Source: Bacteroidia bacterium | GTDB taxonomy: Bacteria; Bacteroidota; Bacteroidia; Bacteroidales; Azobacteroidaceae | Length of the DNA: 64,000 nt | Reading direction: 5' to 3' | Assembly (NCBI GenBank): GCA_025996895.1 | Contig: BNTW01000002.1 | Coordinates: forward strand, 20,395-84,394 | Shown here: positions 17,568-25,751 of the stretch, one piece after another | Layout: every line of letters begins with the position of its first letter | Numbering within the stretch: the first letter of the stretch is position 1 | The notes under the pieces: model-generated | The model's input: the letters and a program-made list of their open reading frames with translations, nothing else | The model's database searches: none | What the model was told of the DNA's origin: nothing | Program-made: the position numbers and the translations under genes

Positions 17568-17850
17568 TTATTTTTTCACAATCTTGCTGACCGCTACTCC
17601 ACTACTGCTACGGATATTTTCTCATTGAAATTGTTTTCTGAAAGCAGCAAAGTGCCTGATAATGTGCAGATTTCAACTTTCTGTATCTGCCAATCGGATT
17701 TTATGAAAAGTTCTTCTTTGGTGGGATTGGGATAGATTTGCACTGCGCTTGCTTTGGGGCATTGATGGCGTTTGCACCGCTTTGACAGTCTTCGAGCGCA
17801 GCGATTTAGCTGTTCAGGCTTGCTATCTGCGTTTGCAGGCTGCCGATTTA
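17568..17850 (-). pseudogene. Decayed type IX-secreted protein, C-terminal sorting domain remnant
   Basis: Reading on the minus strand gives SLQTQIASLNS, then after a stop and frameshift ASAVQIYPNPTKEELFIKS, then KVEICTLSGTLLLSENNFNEKISV, and after another frameshift SSGVAVSKIVKK and a stop. YPNPT plus a GVAVSKIVK ending is the usual layout of the type IX secretion C-terminal sorting domain. The middle of the domain and the whole cargo part are gone. The stretch 17454-17567 shows nothing else I can name. Confidence 0.6.
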
Positions 17851-17906
17851 CAAACTTGGTTTCTTCAACCTGTTGGGTGCAGGTGGTGTGTCATTTTCTT
17901 TGTTCT

Positions 17907-19094
17907 TTAATACAGCATTCCAAACAACCAAAGCGGGATTTTGTTTTTATGTCCTATTTCAATATCGTCGGCTACAACAAAATTGCTCGGAATATCTTTT
18001 ATTTGGTCAAAAGTTTTTCTCTTTCCGCCGACTTCAAAAGTGTAGTTATCCACCATAAAATCCCCTTGCGGTGCAAGTATAACATCGGCAACGGCACTTA
18101 ACTGATTAACAAAAAATGTTTCCCTTGCACTGCCAATGTTTGCATTTTCGCCGTACAAATAGGTCAAATTAGTGTTGTTAAGCAATACTTTGTCGGGCTT
18201 AGTCAGGTCGCCAATCGTTTTGTTTTTGTAGGAAACCAAATTCAACAATTTTGCATTTGCCAACAAGGATAAATACTTAACCGTATTGTTTCTGTTGCTG
18301 TCTATTGCATTGCTTAAATCGGTAATATTCGGTGTATAAGGTACTAATGTTGAGAGAATTGCCAATAATTTTTTTAACTTGTGCCGCGATTCAAACTCGA
18401 TATTTTCAATGGCGGGAACATCAATATCAATAACATTATTTACGGCTTCCTGCAATTTTTGCTCGTATTTTCTCAATCCCTCTTTATAGAACAGATAATA
18501 GCCGTTTTTCAGATATTTTTTGAATAAAGGCATTATTTTCAGATTTTCCGTAATCTGAAAAGCGATATTTTGATGATTTTCAACAATTTCATTAAGGGAA
18601 AACACCGGAAAATCGCCCACTTTTTCAAATTTTAAAAATTCCCTGAAAGACAAACCTTCCAAATTTTCATAAACAACCCTTCTTGATAAATCTGCCGTTG
18701 ATTTGTAGATCTGCAAAAGCGAAGAACCGGTAAATACAATTTTCAGTTTCGGAAAACTGTCGTAAATATTTTTAATTTCGGTTGTCCAATTCGGATAGTG
18801 GTGAATCTCGTCTAAAAACAAATGCGTTCCGCCGTTCAGATAAAACTCGTCCGCCAATTCAAAAATTGTGTGGTTGGCAAACCACGTATTGTCCAAACTC
18901 GCAAAAAGCGCATCATTTTTATTGGCAAAAGTTGTCTTTATGTGCTGCAAAAGCATTGTCGTTTTCCCAACGCCTTTTGCGCCGATAATAGCAATACAAC
19001 GCTCGTTCCAATCAATATTCGAATAGAGATAACGAAAGTTTTTTGCCTCTGTTTCCTGCAATAAGCGCAGATAAATTTTTACTAAACTGTCCAT
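17907..19094 (-). CDS. AAA ATPase (DUF4143-type, second copy)
   Basis: This 395-residue protein has Walker A GAKGVGKTTML, Walker B THLFLDEIHHYPNW, the segment IVFTGSSLLQIYKSTADLSRR, and a C-terminal nuclease-like tail (FEVGGKRKTFDQI). It resembles DUF4143 ATPases but is diverged from the one at 15988. I choose ATG at 19094; a TTG six codons upstream lies inside the -7 box and would not be transcribed. It is flanked on both sides by gene debris. Confidence 0.85.
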   Translation of the reverse strand: MDSLVKIYLRLLQETEAKNFRYLYSNIDWNERCIAIIGAKGVGKTTMLLQHIKTTFANKNDALFASLDNTWFANHTIFELADEFYLNGGTHLFLDEIHHYPNWTTEIKNIYDSFPKLKIVFTGSSLLQIYKSTADLSRRVVYENLEGLSFREFLKFEKVGDFPVFSLNEIVENHQNIAFQITENLKIMPLFKKYLKNGYYLFYKEGLRKYEQKLQEAVNNVIDIDVPAIENIEFESRHKLKKLLAILSTLVPYTPNITDLSNAIDSNRNNTVKYLSLLANAKLLNLVSYKNKTIGDLTKPDKVLLNNTNLTYLYGENANIGSARETFFVNQLSAVADVILAPQGDFMVDNYTFEVGGKRKTFDQIKDIPSNFVVADDIEIGHKNKIPLWLFGMLY

Positions 19095-19109
19095 AAAAAT
19101 ATTTTTCTG

Positions 19110-19142
19110 CAAAGATACAAAGTGTTTTTTATAAATAGCAAA
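19110..19142 (-). promoter_or_regulatory. Promoter of the second ATPase gene
   Basis: On the minus strand TTTG (about 19139-19142), 21 bases, then TATCTTTG (19110-19117), 15 bases upstream of the ATG at 19094. This decides the start against the upstream TTG. Confidence 0.6.
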
Positions 19143-19211
19143 AAATAATTAAAAATGTTTCTTGTAAGTAGCATTTTCCTATAAAAGCATTGTTGCTCGT
19201 TTTTGCCCCTA

Positions 19212-19565
19212 ATTGGTGCAAGTCTGCGACCACAAGTGTTCGAAACCTTGTTTTATGGTTGTCATAAAGGCGCAGCGCGCCGTAGATATTTGTAGTCATA
19301 TAGAATAAATAGCATTTTAAGGTGTAGCGCACCGTAATCTGCTTTAATATTACGGTGCGCTGCACCTTTTGAGAAGAATTAAATTACTTATGCTACAAAT
19401 ATTTGCGGCGCGCTGCGCCTTAAAAACAAGGTTTCGAACACTTATGGTCTGCGACTTGTACCTAAAACAATCAAAGTTTGCAACTTTGTTTTATTCATTA
19501 TCTTTTTATTTCTCGAAGTCGCAGACTTCTGTTGTTTTGGGTACAAGTCGCAGACTTGCACCAAT
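19212..19565. repeat. Nested inverted-repeat element inside a broken Abi gene
   Basis: Terminal arms ATTGGTGCAAGTCTGCGAC (19212-19230) and its complement (19547-19565) enclose further inverted pairs: 19229-19254 with 19422-19447, 19267-19295 with 19392-19420 (GGCGCAGCGCGCC core), and 19319-19338 with 19349-19368 (GTGTAGCGCACCGTAAT core). The structure looks like repeats inserted into repeats and ends exactly where the Abi coding sequence is interrupted. No transposase is present, so it is MITE-like at most. Confidence 0.6.
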
Positions 19566-19668
19566 CGGGGTAGAAAGCCGCTTTTTGTTCGTCTTTTACC
19601 ATCATTCCCCTTGTTTTGAGCAAGGTTATTTGTTCTTCAACCGTTCTTGATTCTTTGTTTGTAGCCAT
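19498..19668 (-). pseudogene. Truncated Abi-2 family (AbiD/AbiF) gene
   Basis: The ATG at 19668 opens a frame reading MATNKESRTVEEQITLLKT, then RGMMVKDEQKAAFY, which matches the first residues of Abi-2 family abortive-infection proteins. After AAFY, where the family continues with a conserved SYYRLSGY-like segment, the frame enters the inverted-repeat element and stops after 56 codons. The catalytic HEPN-like part is missing, so this is a remnant. It keeps its promoter and the structured leader RNA. Confidence 0.7.
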
Positions 19669-19669
19669 T

Positions 19670-19765
19670 TAGAAAAATAAATGACCCGTTAGCAGTTCTT
19701 ACGGGATGCCAACGGGTACTGTTATCTTTAGCCGGAACAAGTCCGTATCGTTACCTCTTTAATTA
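19670..19765 (-). ncRNA. Structured leader RNA upstream of Abi remnant (abiF-RNA-like)
   Basis: Transcription from the promoter at 19771-19800 would give an RNA of about 95 bases before the Abi start. It contains a small hairpin CGGA-CTTGT-TCCG (about 19724-19736) and a long one closed by ACCCGTT / AACGGGT (about 19682-19715) with a CATCCCGTAAGAACTGCT loop. A conserved RNA called the abiF motif is known from comparative work to lie directly upstream of Abi-2 genes, in this same arrangement. I cannot align it to the published consensus from memory, so the family name is a proposal. Confidence 0.55.
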
Positions 19766-19770
19766 GGACA

Positions 19771-19800
19771 CAAAAGTACAACATTATTTTGAAATGGCAA
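19771..19800 (-). promoter_or_regulatory. Promoter of the abiF-like RNA
   Basis: TTG (19798-19800), 19 bases, then TACTTTTG (19771-19778) on the minus strand, an exact Bacteroidota promoter. The start of transcription would be near 19765. Confidence 0.65.
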
Positions 19801-19877
19801 TGGCTAAATGGGAAAATATTAAAAAAAACGGCAAACTTTTTTCAGATTTGCCGTTTTCTACTGTAAAAATATCATTC

Positions 19878-19943
19878 TTATTCTTTCATAATCTTGCTGA
19901 CTGCTACTCCACTACTGCCATAAATGATTGATATTTTCTGTGC
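19878..19943 (-). pseudogene. Second type IX sorting-domain remnant
   Basis: Minus-strand reading AQKISIIYGSSGVAVSKIM followed by KE and a stop gives the extreme C-terminus of a sorting domain, nearly the same at the DNA level as the remnant at 17568. Only about 21 codons survive. Confidence 0.5.
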
Positions 19944-19998
19944 ATTTTTTACCTAAATCAGCAACAGCCCCGCCGCGCCTGTCTGCACGGCGGTTTAA

Positions 19999-20028
19999 TT
20001 AAAAGTACCCACCAATTTGAAGATAGAA
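19999..20028 (-). pseudogene. Beta-barrel C-terminal strand remnant
   Basis: Minus-strand reading SFYLQIGGYF then stop, just downstream of the barrel gene whose own end is LYLQLGFYF. A terminal aromatic strand of this type is the outer-membrane assembly signal, so this is probably a leftover of a former neighbouring barrel gene. Confidence 0.4.
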
Positions 20029-20047
20029 GCTCTATTGATAACATTCA

Positions 20048-21358
20048 CTAAAAGTAGAACCCAAGCTGAAGATACAAACAGTTATTTTTGAATGTAGCCA
20101 TTCCTTCGCCCCTACTGTCAGCAATATTGTCTAAACTCCATTCGTAGCTTGCACGAATAAATCCGCCTTGAGCTATTCGGATGCCAAGCATACAATTAAT
20201 TCCTTGATCGAATGGATTTAAAAACTTGTTCTTTCCGGAAAAAACGTTTTCTTCTTCGTCGTCAAATGAATACCCGTTTTTGCTCGGTTCAAATTTCAGT
20301 TTGCCATTTATTCCGTAAGCAAAATAATAGCCGGCGCCGATAAAAAGGTCGGTATAATCGCCAACAGGTATATTAAAAACAAGATTCAACGGCAGTTCTA
20401 AATAATCAAGTACCATAGTATTTTTAACAAGCACATCTGAAATATTATTGCCTGTTTGAGTGTCGGAATAACGGTCGCTTGTATATGCCTTCCCTGTTGC
20501 CCCTTTTCTCGCAAACAGCAGTCCGGATTGAAACGATACCACTTTGCCAAATTTGTATTCACACAACAAACCAGCGGAAAAACCCGTATATAGAGTTTTG
20601 TCTTCTTCGTAAAGCCATGAATCGGAAATTTGAGAAGATAAATTTACTCCTCCACCTATGCCGAAATGAAACTTTTTTTCAAGGGCTTTTCTTCGGGTTA
20701 AGTTCACACTTTGTCTGTCTGCCCCTGGTTTTACGTTATTTATAGATATAACGTCGTCATAGTTTGTGTGTCTGATTATCAAGTCTGCCGACTGGGCATT
20801 ATCAGGTATCGTTATCTCACAGAAACCTTTGTCATTGCTTTTTAAATCAAAAGACCTGATGCGCTGCCCGTTTCCATCTTTCAGGTTTACTTGTACCGTA
20901 GCGCCCTGCAATGGTAAGCTATCACCCAATACTGTTATTTCTGCTTTATCTTTGGGGGATATGCGAAAATGCTGTGCATTGCCAGGATTGACATTTTCTA
21001 CCATAAGAAGAGTGTCTTTGAAATTGTTGCACGTAATCGAAATCTGGTATTTGGAAGTACCTAACAGGTCTTTTTCCGGGTCTGTTTTTTGAACACAGAG
21101 CACGTAGCGATTTCTTGTTGCGTCAAATTCCGGCTTTTTGTTTTTTAAGCGGTCAGGAGCATTTTTGATGACAAAATCCAAACCGGGAATCGTGGTGTGA
21201 AACACAAGTACGCCATCTTCAGGCGTACATTGCAAATAATTTGCCTCATCTTTCCTGTCGTCAGTTTTGATAAAAAACTCTTTTATGACATTTTGCGCAA
21301 ACACATTGCCTGCAAACAAGACAAATACTAAAAGAACAGTAATTTTACTTTTTTTCAT
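20048..21358 (-). CDS. Outer-membrane beta-barrel protein with Ig-like N-terminal part
   Basis: This 436-residue protein has a signal peptide (cleavage near VFAQN), a beta-rich domain to about residue 225, and a C-terminal barrel beginning KKFHFGIGGGVNLSSQ and ending in the aromatic strand LYLQLGFYF. The barrel resembles the PorT/outer-membrane-protein-beta-brl families of Bacteroidota. It is the last gene of the minus-strand cluster led by the tubulin-like GTPase and would be its outer-membrane component if the cluster is one system. The function is unknown. Confidence 0.8.
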   Translation of the reverse strand: MKKSKITVLLVFVLFAGNVFAQNVIKEFFIKTDDRKDEANYLQCTPEDGVLVFHTTIPGLDFVIKNAPDRLKNKKPEFDATRNRYVLCVQKTDPEKDLLGTSKYQISITCNNFKDTLLMVENVNPGNAQHFRISPKDKAEITVLGDSLPLQGATVQVNLKDGNGQRIRSFDLKSNDKGFCEITIPDNAQSADLIIRHTNYDDVISINNVKPGADRQSVNLTRRKALEKKFHFGIGGGVNLSSQISDSWLYEEDKTLYTGFSAGLLCEYKFGKVVSFQSGLLFARKGATGKAYTSDRYSDTQTGNNISDVLVKNTMVLDYLELPLNLVFNIPVGDYTDLFIGAGYYFAYGINGKLKFEPSKNGYSFDDEEENVFSGKNKFLNPFDQGINCMLGIRIAQGGFIRASYEWSLDNIADSRGEGMATFKNNCLYLQLGFYF

Positions 21359-21377
21359 TTTTTATATTATGTTAATG

Positions 21378-22331
21378 TTAATATTCTTCAAGAATATCTT
21401 CGCCTTTTATCCGCCTTTCAGGATTACCCGAATCTAACGGCTGCCATGCACGAACCCAAATAAGCGGATGATCATTGTCTCTAAATTCTATCTTCAACAG
21501 CAGCCATCCTATGTCGGAATAGGTCGAAGAGTTCCATTCCTGTGTCAGATAAACGTAATAGAGATTAGGTTTCCCATCGTGCTGCTTTACTGTTATTTCA
21601 TCGAACTTTACATTGATATAGGCATTTTTTGTGAAAGCCTGACGTAAATTGTCCATATATTGATGCTTGTTTTTTGTTGTCAGTTCTAATTTTTTACCAG
21701 TGCCTTCTAAATCTTTGCCATATTTGCCGGTAATAATCAGAGCCTCGTCGCTGAAAACTTTCTCTATATAGGGAAGGTCTTTGCAGTTGTACGCGGTGCG
21801 GAAGTTTTCTACAAATTCCAGAATTATCTGCCTTTGACGTACGTCGGCAACCGAAGTGGTAATCACATTGGCATACTGATGCTGCGACAAGGCAATAGTT
21901 AAATCGCTTATTTTACCGCTTTCGTCAAATTCAATCAGCATGTCCTGATATTTGTCTTCCGGCTTGTTGCCTCGTTCAATAAATACCGGAATATTGCGTA
22001 CATGATAGCCATTTGACGACTTCAAAACCATTTCCTTAATGCTTGTTTTTGTGCAATAGAAATGGCTGGTAGCCCAGTGATTGTGAATACGTTTGCTTGC
22101 ATCTTCCGTAACATTGGTAGGTGAGAGCGCAAGCCCCACCTTGTTTTGATCACAGGCGCGGTTGATTTCTGCAAACACTGCCTCAGCGTTGGTTTGCATT
22201 GTTTTCCTGATAGATTCAGACGCGGTTTCCGAAAACAGAAACTCGGTTGTATGCTGTGCATACGCTTGGACGCACAACAGGCAACCCAAAAGAACTGTGG
22301 CAAAATGCCAAATAGTTTTTGTCCGTATCAT
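21378..22331 (-). CDS. Exported protein with NTF2/SnoaL-like domain
   Basis: This 317-residue protein has a signal peptide ending near AYAQH. The second half (about 165-300) reads as an NTF2-like cone fold: FVENFRTAYNCKDLPYIEKVFSDEALIITGK, then NLRQAFTKNAYINVKFDEITVKQH and LTQEWNSSTYSDIGWLLLKIEF. Similar domains appear in exported Bacteroidota proteins with no known activity. It is 19 bases from the barrel gene and 1 base from the gene upstream, so it is part of the same operon. Confidence 0.75.
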   Translation of the reverse strand: MIRTKTIWHFATVLLGCLLCVQAYAQHTTEFLFSETASESIRKTMQTNAEAVFAEINRACDQNKVGLALSPTNVTEDASKRIHNHWATSHFYCTKTSIKEMVLKSSNGYHVRNIPVFIERGNKPEDKYQDMLIEFDESGKISDLTIALSQHQYANVITTSVADVRQRQIILEFVENFRTAYNCKDLPYIEKVFSDEALIITGKYGKDLEGTGKKLELTTKNKHQYMDNLRQAFTKNAYINVKFDEITVKQHDGKPNLYYVYLTQEWNSSTYSDIGWLLLKIEFRDNDHPLIWVRAWQPLDSGNPERRIKGEDILEEY

Positions 22332-22332
22332 A

Positions 22333-23178
22333 TTAATTTATTTTTTTCTGTTGTAAATACTGTAAATTATACCCGTTGCCCTTGTAATGCTGTTCGGGGT
22401 TTTGAACTGTTTTGCCCGACAACAAATCAATGCGCGAACTGCTGCCCGCGTCAAACAAAGCTGACAATGTACCGTCTGCCGCAAAAACGGCAATAATACA
22501 TTTTTCGGGATAGGCAAAGCCGCGTGCGCTTTCGCCGGTAACAAGTCCGTTGTGGGTTGCCACTCGCTGAACTTCCCTGTAATTTTTGCAGGCGGAAAGT
22601 TCTTGCAAAACAGGATTGTCGGTTGCCACCGGTACCATTGCCGTATTCTGTGAAGAAACAGGTATAGGCTCAGGTTCGGAGGGTGTAACCGTTACCGTGT
22701 CCGCTTTTGCCTGCGTTTGCGGTACAACCGTTTCAGATTGCGGCGCGGGCTGTGAAATTGGCGTTTTTGTAATCGGCTTTTTGATGGTAACAAAAACGCT
22801 GTCTTGGGCTATCCACGCCAAAACAACTTTGCCGTCCTGCCGCAAATTGTCGAAATTCGCGTTCATTTCCAGTGCTTTCAGCACTTCGTCCTGCTTGATA
22901 GATTTTTTGAATGCATCGGCTATTATCTTGTTGCTCAAATAATAGAACGCGCCACTTTTCGCTTCGTCGGCACTGAAAGCGGCACATTCTTCCCAATAGT
23001 ACCGTCCCGATTCCTTTATTTCTTTTTCCCTTTCAGGCGACAAAACGTTTTGGGCGCGAATGCAGGGAGCAAACGCAAGGAGCAGGACAGTAAGTATTGT
23101 AGCCGATTTTGCCGCAGGTCGTTGAGCTGCGGTTGTGAAAATTTGGGCTTTCAGCCCTTTTGGACTATATATAATCAT
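22333..23178 (-). CDS. Exported protein with repeat-derived N-terminus
   Basis: This 281-residue protein (ATG at 23178) starts MIIYSPKGLKAQIFTTAAQ, encoded by a two-hairpin repeat, and then runs into a hydrophobic stretch TILTVLLLAFAPCIRAQ that looks like a signal peptide. The middle is rich in Pro, Thr and Val (about 140-185), likely a flexible linker. The end, GFAYPEKCIIAVFAADGTLSALFDAGSSSRIDLLSG, is a small conserved-looking domain. I do not recognise a family. The natural start was probably replaced by the repeat; whether the longer leader still exports is open. A TTG at 23193 is a less likely start. Confidence 0.7.
   Translation of the reverse strand: MIIYSPKGLKAQIFTTAAQRPAAKSATILTVLLLAFAPCIRAQNVLSPEREKEIKESGRYYWEECAAFSADEAKSGAFYYLSNKIIADAFKKSIKQDEVLKALEMNANFDNLRQDGKVVLAWIAQDSVFVTIKKPITKTPISQPAPQSETVVPQTQAKADTVTVTPSEPEPIPVSSQNTAMVPVATDNPVLQELSACKNYREVQRVATHNGLVTGESARGFAYPEKCIIAVFAADGTLSALFDAGSSSRIDLLSGKTVQNPEQHYKGNGYNLQYLQQKKIN
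23112..23157. repeat. Two-hairpin repeat at the 5' end of an exported-protein gene
   Basis: CCGCAG/CTGCGG (23112-23132) and GGGCT/AGCCC (23145-23157) form two hairpins. On the minus strand they encode the peptide GLKAQIFTTAAQRPAAKS at the start of the gene. Confidence 0.65.
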
Positions 23179-23179
23179 G

Positions 23180-24343
23180 TTACTGTTTACCAAATAATGA
23201 TTGCAAATTATGAAACGGAATGTTGGAATAGAGTTGCATTTCCATTGTTCCGCCGTTTAATAAATTATCTAACGAAACCGTAATGTATGCCAGATGAATA
23301 CTGCTTGCATTGCGGTCTCTTAAAATCAATGTTCCCGTCAGTAGAGACTGGGCGCGTCCCGCCTCTGCATAACCAATCGTTTCAACGCCAAAATAACGCT
23401 CGCAGTCGCGGGCAAAATAATCGTAGAAATCGCGGCTGTCAACCGTATATTTTTTTACGGCATTGCCATACATCCGGTGCATAATCTTAATAATACAATT
23501 ATGCGCATCCGGCACGAGCATGGTGTTTGAAAACGATTCGGCAACAAACGAAGTATCGCGGGCAAGCGTATAAATGCTGTCTTCCCTTATATAAAACAAG
23601 TCGTTGTTGATTTGCGGAATTATAAACTCGCTGCCCTTGTCCACATAAATGCTGTCGCGCAGGAGACGGAAATAACTGTAATCGGGCGTAGCAACGCTGC
23701 CTTTTTTTGTAGCGCAATGGTTTTTCAACTGAAAGGCAAGGCGAAAGTCGCGCTCTTTTTTGTCCATTCCTGTTATCAGTTCGCTGTCGGCTTTGAACTG
23801 AAAAGAGAGTTTTTGACCATCTGCGCAAAGCAATGTAACATCGTAGCGCAAGCCGTCCTGATTTATAACAATACCGGTGCAGCTTTTCAGTAAATTCAAC
23901 AATCGCGGTTTGTTTTGCCAGAAACTTTGCTTTACAGAATTATCATTCAGCAACACAGACAAACCGTTTTCGCGGTAGGTAATCAGCGTTTGATTAACGT
24001 TGCTCGACAGTAACGCAGCCAGCAATTCTCTTTCGACAAATTGCACAATTGCACTGTTAAAGTCTGTCCCGTCGGATAAAAAACGGTAGCCAGCATGTTC
24101 CAGCACACCGTTATCGTCCCAGCGGAAAATGAGCGGCACGGTATCGCCCTGCACCACATTGAGGCACAGGACGAGCGTGTCGGTTTTCGCAGGAACATTG
24201 CACGCAACGCCTCTACATTCATCGGGCAACGAGTAATACAGATTCTGCAACTGCTGCGAATAAAATTCCTGTTGCGCGTTGCTGAAAATCGGAACTGACA
24301 GTGCTGATGCGAACAAAAAAAACGTTTTGAGTTTGGAAATCAT
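23180..24343 (-). CDS. Exported protein of unknown function
   Basis: This 387-residue protein has a signal peptide (MISKLKTFFLFASALSVPIFSNAQ). The mature protein is beta-rich, with cysteine-containing segment DECRGVACNVPAKTDTLVLCLNV and a C-terminal part with SLDNLLNGGTMEMQLYSNIPF. I see no family signature. It is tightly packed between two other exported-protein genes (gaps of 1 and 6 bases) and is therefore part of the tubulin-like cluster's transcript. Confidence 0.75.
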   Translation of the reverse strand: MISKLKTFFLFASALSVPIFSNAQQEFYSQQLQNLYYSLPDECRGVACNVPAKTDTLVLCLNVVQGDTVPLIFRWDDNGVLEHAGYRFLSDGTDFNSAIVQFVERELLAALLSSNVNQTLITYRENGLSVLLNDNSVKQSFWQNKPRLLNLLKSCTGIVINQDGLRYDVTLLCADGQKLSFQFKADSELITGMDKKERDFRLAFQLKNHCATKKGSVATPDYSYFRLLRDSIYVDKGSEFIIPQINNDLFYIREDSIYTLARDTSFVAESFSNTMLVPDAHNCIIKIMHRMYGNAVKKYTVDSRDFYDYFARDCERYFGVETIGYAEAGRAQSLLTGTLILRDRNASSIHLAYITVSLDNLLNGGTMEMQLYSNIPFHNLQSLFGKQ

Positions 24344-24349
24344 TTCATT

Positions 24350-25714
24350 TTATAATATGGATTTCAACCACGAACTCGTTGAAAATTCAACGGACAAATT
24401 AGCACCGGAATTATATGCAGCGTTAATTTCCTTTTTGCCGTCTTCAATCTTGCATTTGATGAAATCGCCCTGTTGGTCGGCTACCTTTAATTTGCCAATC
24501 TCTTTCTTGCCTCCGTCAGATATTTCATAGACGATGTAAATATCATCTTTGGCTACCTTTCCACCTTCGATTTCAACCAGTTCCGCCTCTTTTTCATAAA
24601 GAGCTTGAATTTTGCATTTTACAGGAAAAGCATTGAGGGGCAGTTTTTCAATTTCTTTAAAGAAACAGTTTTTCTTAAATTTATCTGCTCCCGTTTTTGT
24701 GTCGGTAACAGAAAAATCAACCAGATGCTCGCTGACGCTCGCGTTAGAAAGCATTACTCCTGATTTCACTTTTAAAGTTGATGTTGCACTTACGATATAG
24801 TCGGCATTGTCGGCAGAAACGATACTAAAACGTCCGTCGTTTCTAAAAACAAAGGCAGTCATTGTTTCTGCTTCGCCGGAAACATCGCCGCTAAAAGAAC
24901 CAATAGCGATACGAATTTTAGCATTATTGTTGCTTTCCCCATAGAAGTTTGTTATAGATAATTCGTGCGGCATAAAATTATCATTAACCTCTACCGACAA
25001 ATTACTGCCGGCATTAAACGCGGGAGTTATTTGCTTTGCGCTGTTTTTGCCTTTAAATTTGCATTTGATAACATCGCCGTTCAAATCGCTTACTTCCAGC
25101 TCTCCAAGTACGGATTTGCGGGTGTAATCGCCCTCTTTTTGCTCGGCATACACAGTATAAACGTCTCCTTTAAAAACCTTTCCGCCGCCAACTGCACGCA
25201 TTTCCACATACTTGTCGTAAATGTTTTCAATTGTGCATTTTACAGGGAAAATGTAAGAAGGGAAACGTACATTCTCGTCATTCATTGTACTGCCCCCACT
25301 TGATGACGACGGGTAACAACTTACGGTTCTCACAGCTTCCCGCTTTCCTGTTTTTGCATTGGCAACGGTAACAGTGACAGAGCGAACTTCTTTTCCGAAA
25401 GAAGGATGTGCGTTATAGCCTAAAAGAAGATTATACTGATATACAGTGTATATCTTCATGGCTGTTGTGTCATTATCGCCGCTAATGACATAATCAACAT
25501 CGGATGCGCTACCCGTATCCGAAACTTTACTGACAACGAAGCGTCCATCGTTTGTAAAAGCCTCAGTAATGCTTTCTTCCGCTTTGTCGCGGAGGTACCC
25601 GTTGAAAGAGCCGATGCCAATACGAATTTTGGCGGTGCCTTCTTCCTGACTGTATGCGCTTATTCCACTGAATATAAGCGCGAAAAAAACTAAAAACTTA
25701 CTGATTTTCTTCAT
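24350..25714 (-). CDS. Exported protein with internal duplication
   Basis: This 454-residue protein has a signal peptide ending near AYSQE and two similar halves. Half one starts AKIRIGIGSFNGYLRDKAEESITEAFTNDGRFVV and half two AKIRIAIGSFSGDVSGEAETMTAFVFRNDGRFSI; both continue through FPVKC.I..(I/L)Y.K, GGKV.K.D.Y.VYE and a final AA(Y/F)N(S/A)G(A/S)NLSVE. The start of each half resembles the CsgG-type lipoprotein fold (a periplasmic/outer-membrane assembly family), but it is too diverged to call. The gene is in the tubulin-like cluster. Confidence 0.78.
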   Translation of the reverse strand: MKKISKFLVFFALIFSGISAYSQEEGTAKIRIGIGSFNGYLRDKAEESITEAFTNDGRFVVSKVSDTGSASDVDYVISGDNDTTAMKIYTVYQYNLLLGYNAHPSFGKEVRSVTVTVANAKTGKREAVRTVSCYPSSSSGGSTMNDENVRFPSYIFPVKCTIENIYDKYVEMRAVGGGKVFKGDVYTVYAEQKEGDYTRKSVLGELEVSDLNGDVIKCKFKGKNSAKQITPAFNAGSNLSVEVNDNFMPHELSITNFYGESNNNAKIRIAIGSFSGDVSGEAETMTAFVFRNDGRFSIVSADNADYIVSATSTLKVKSGVMLSNASVSEHLVDFSVTDTKTGADKFKKNCFFKEIEKLPLNAFPVKCKIQALYEKEAELVEIEGGKVAKDDIYIVYEISDGGKKEIGKLKVADQQGDFIKCKIEDGKKEINAAYNSGANLSVEFSTSSWLKSIL

Positions 25715-25751
25715 TTTACTAAAAATTTTATTTGTGAATATTTATTATAAA

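Noticed and set aside
19129..19365. Open frame of 78 codons on the minus strand
   Set aside because: It runs through the nested inverted repeats and matches no family.
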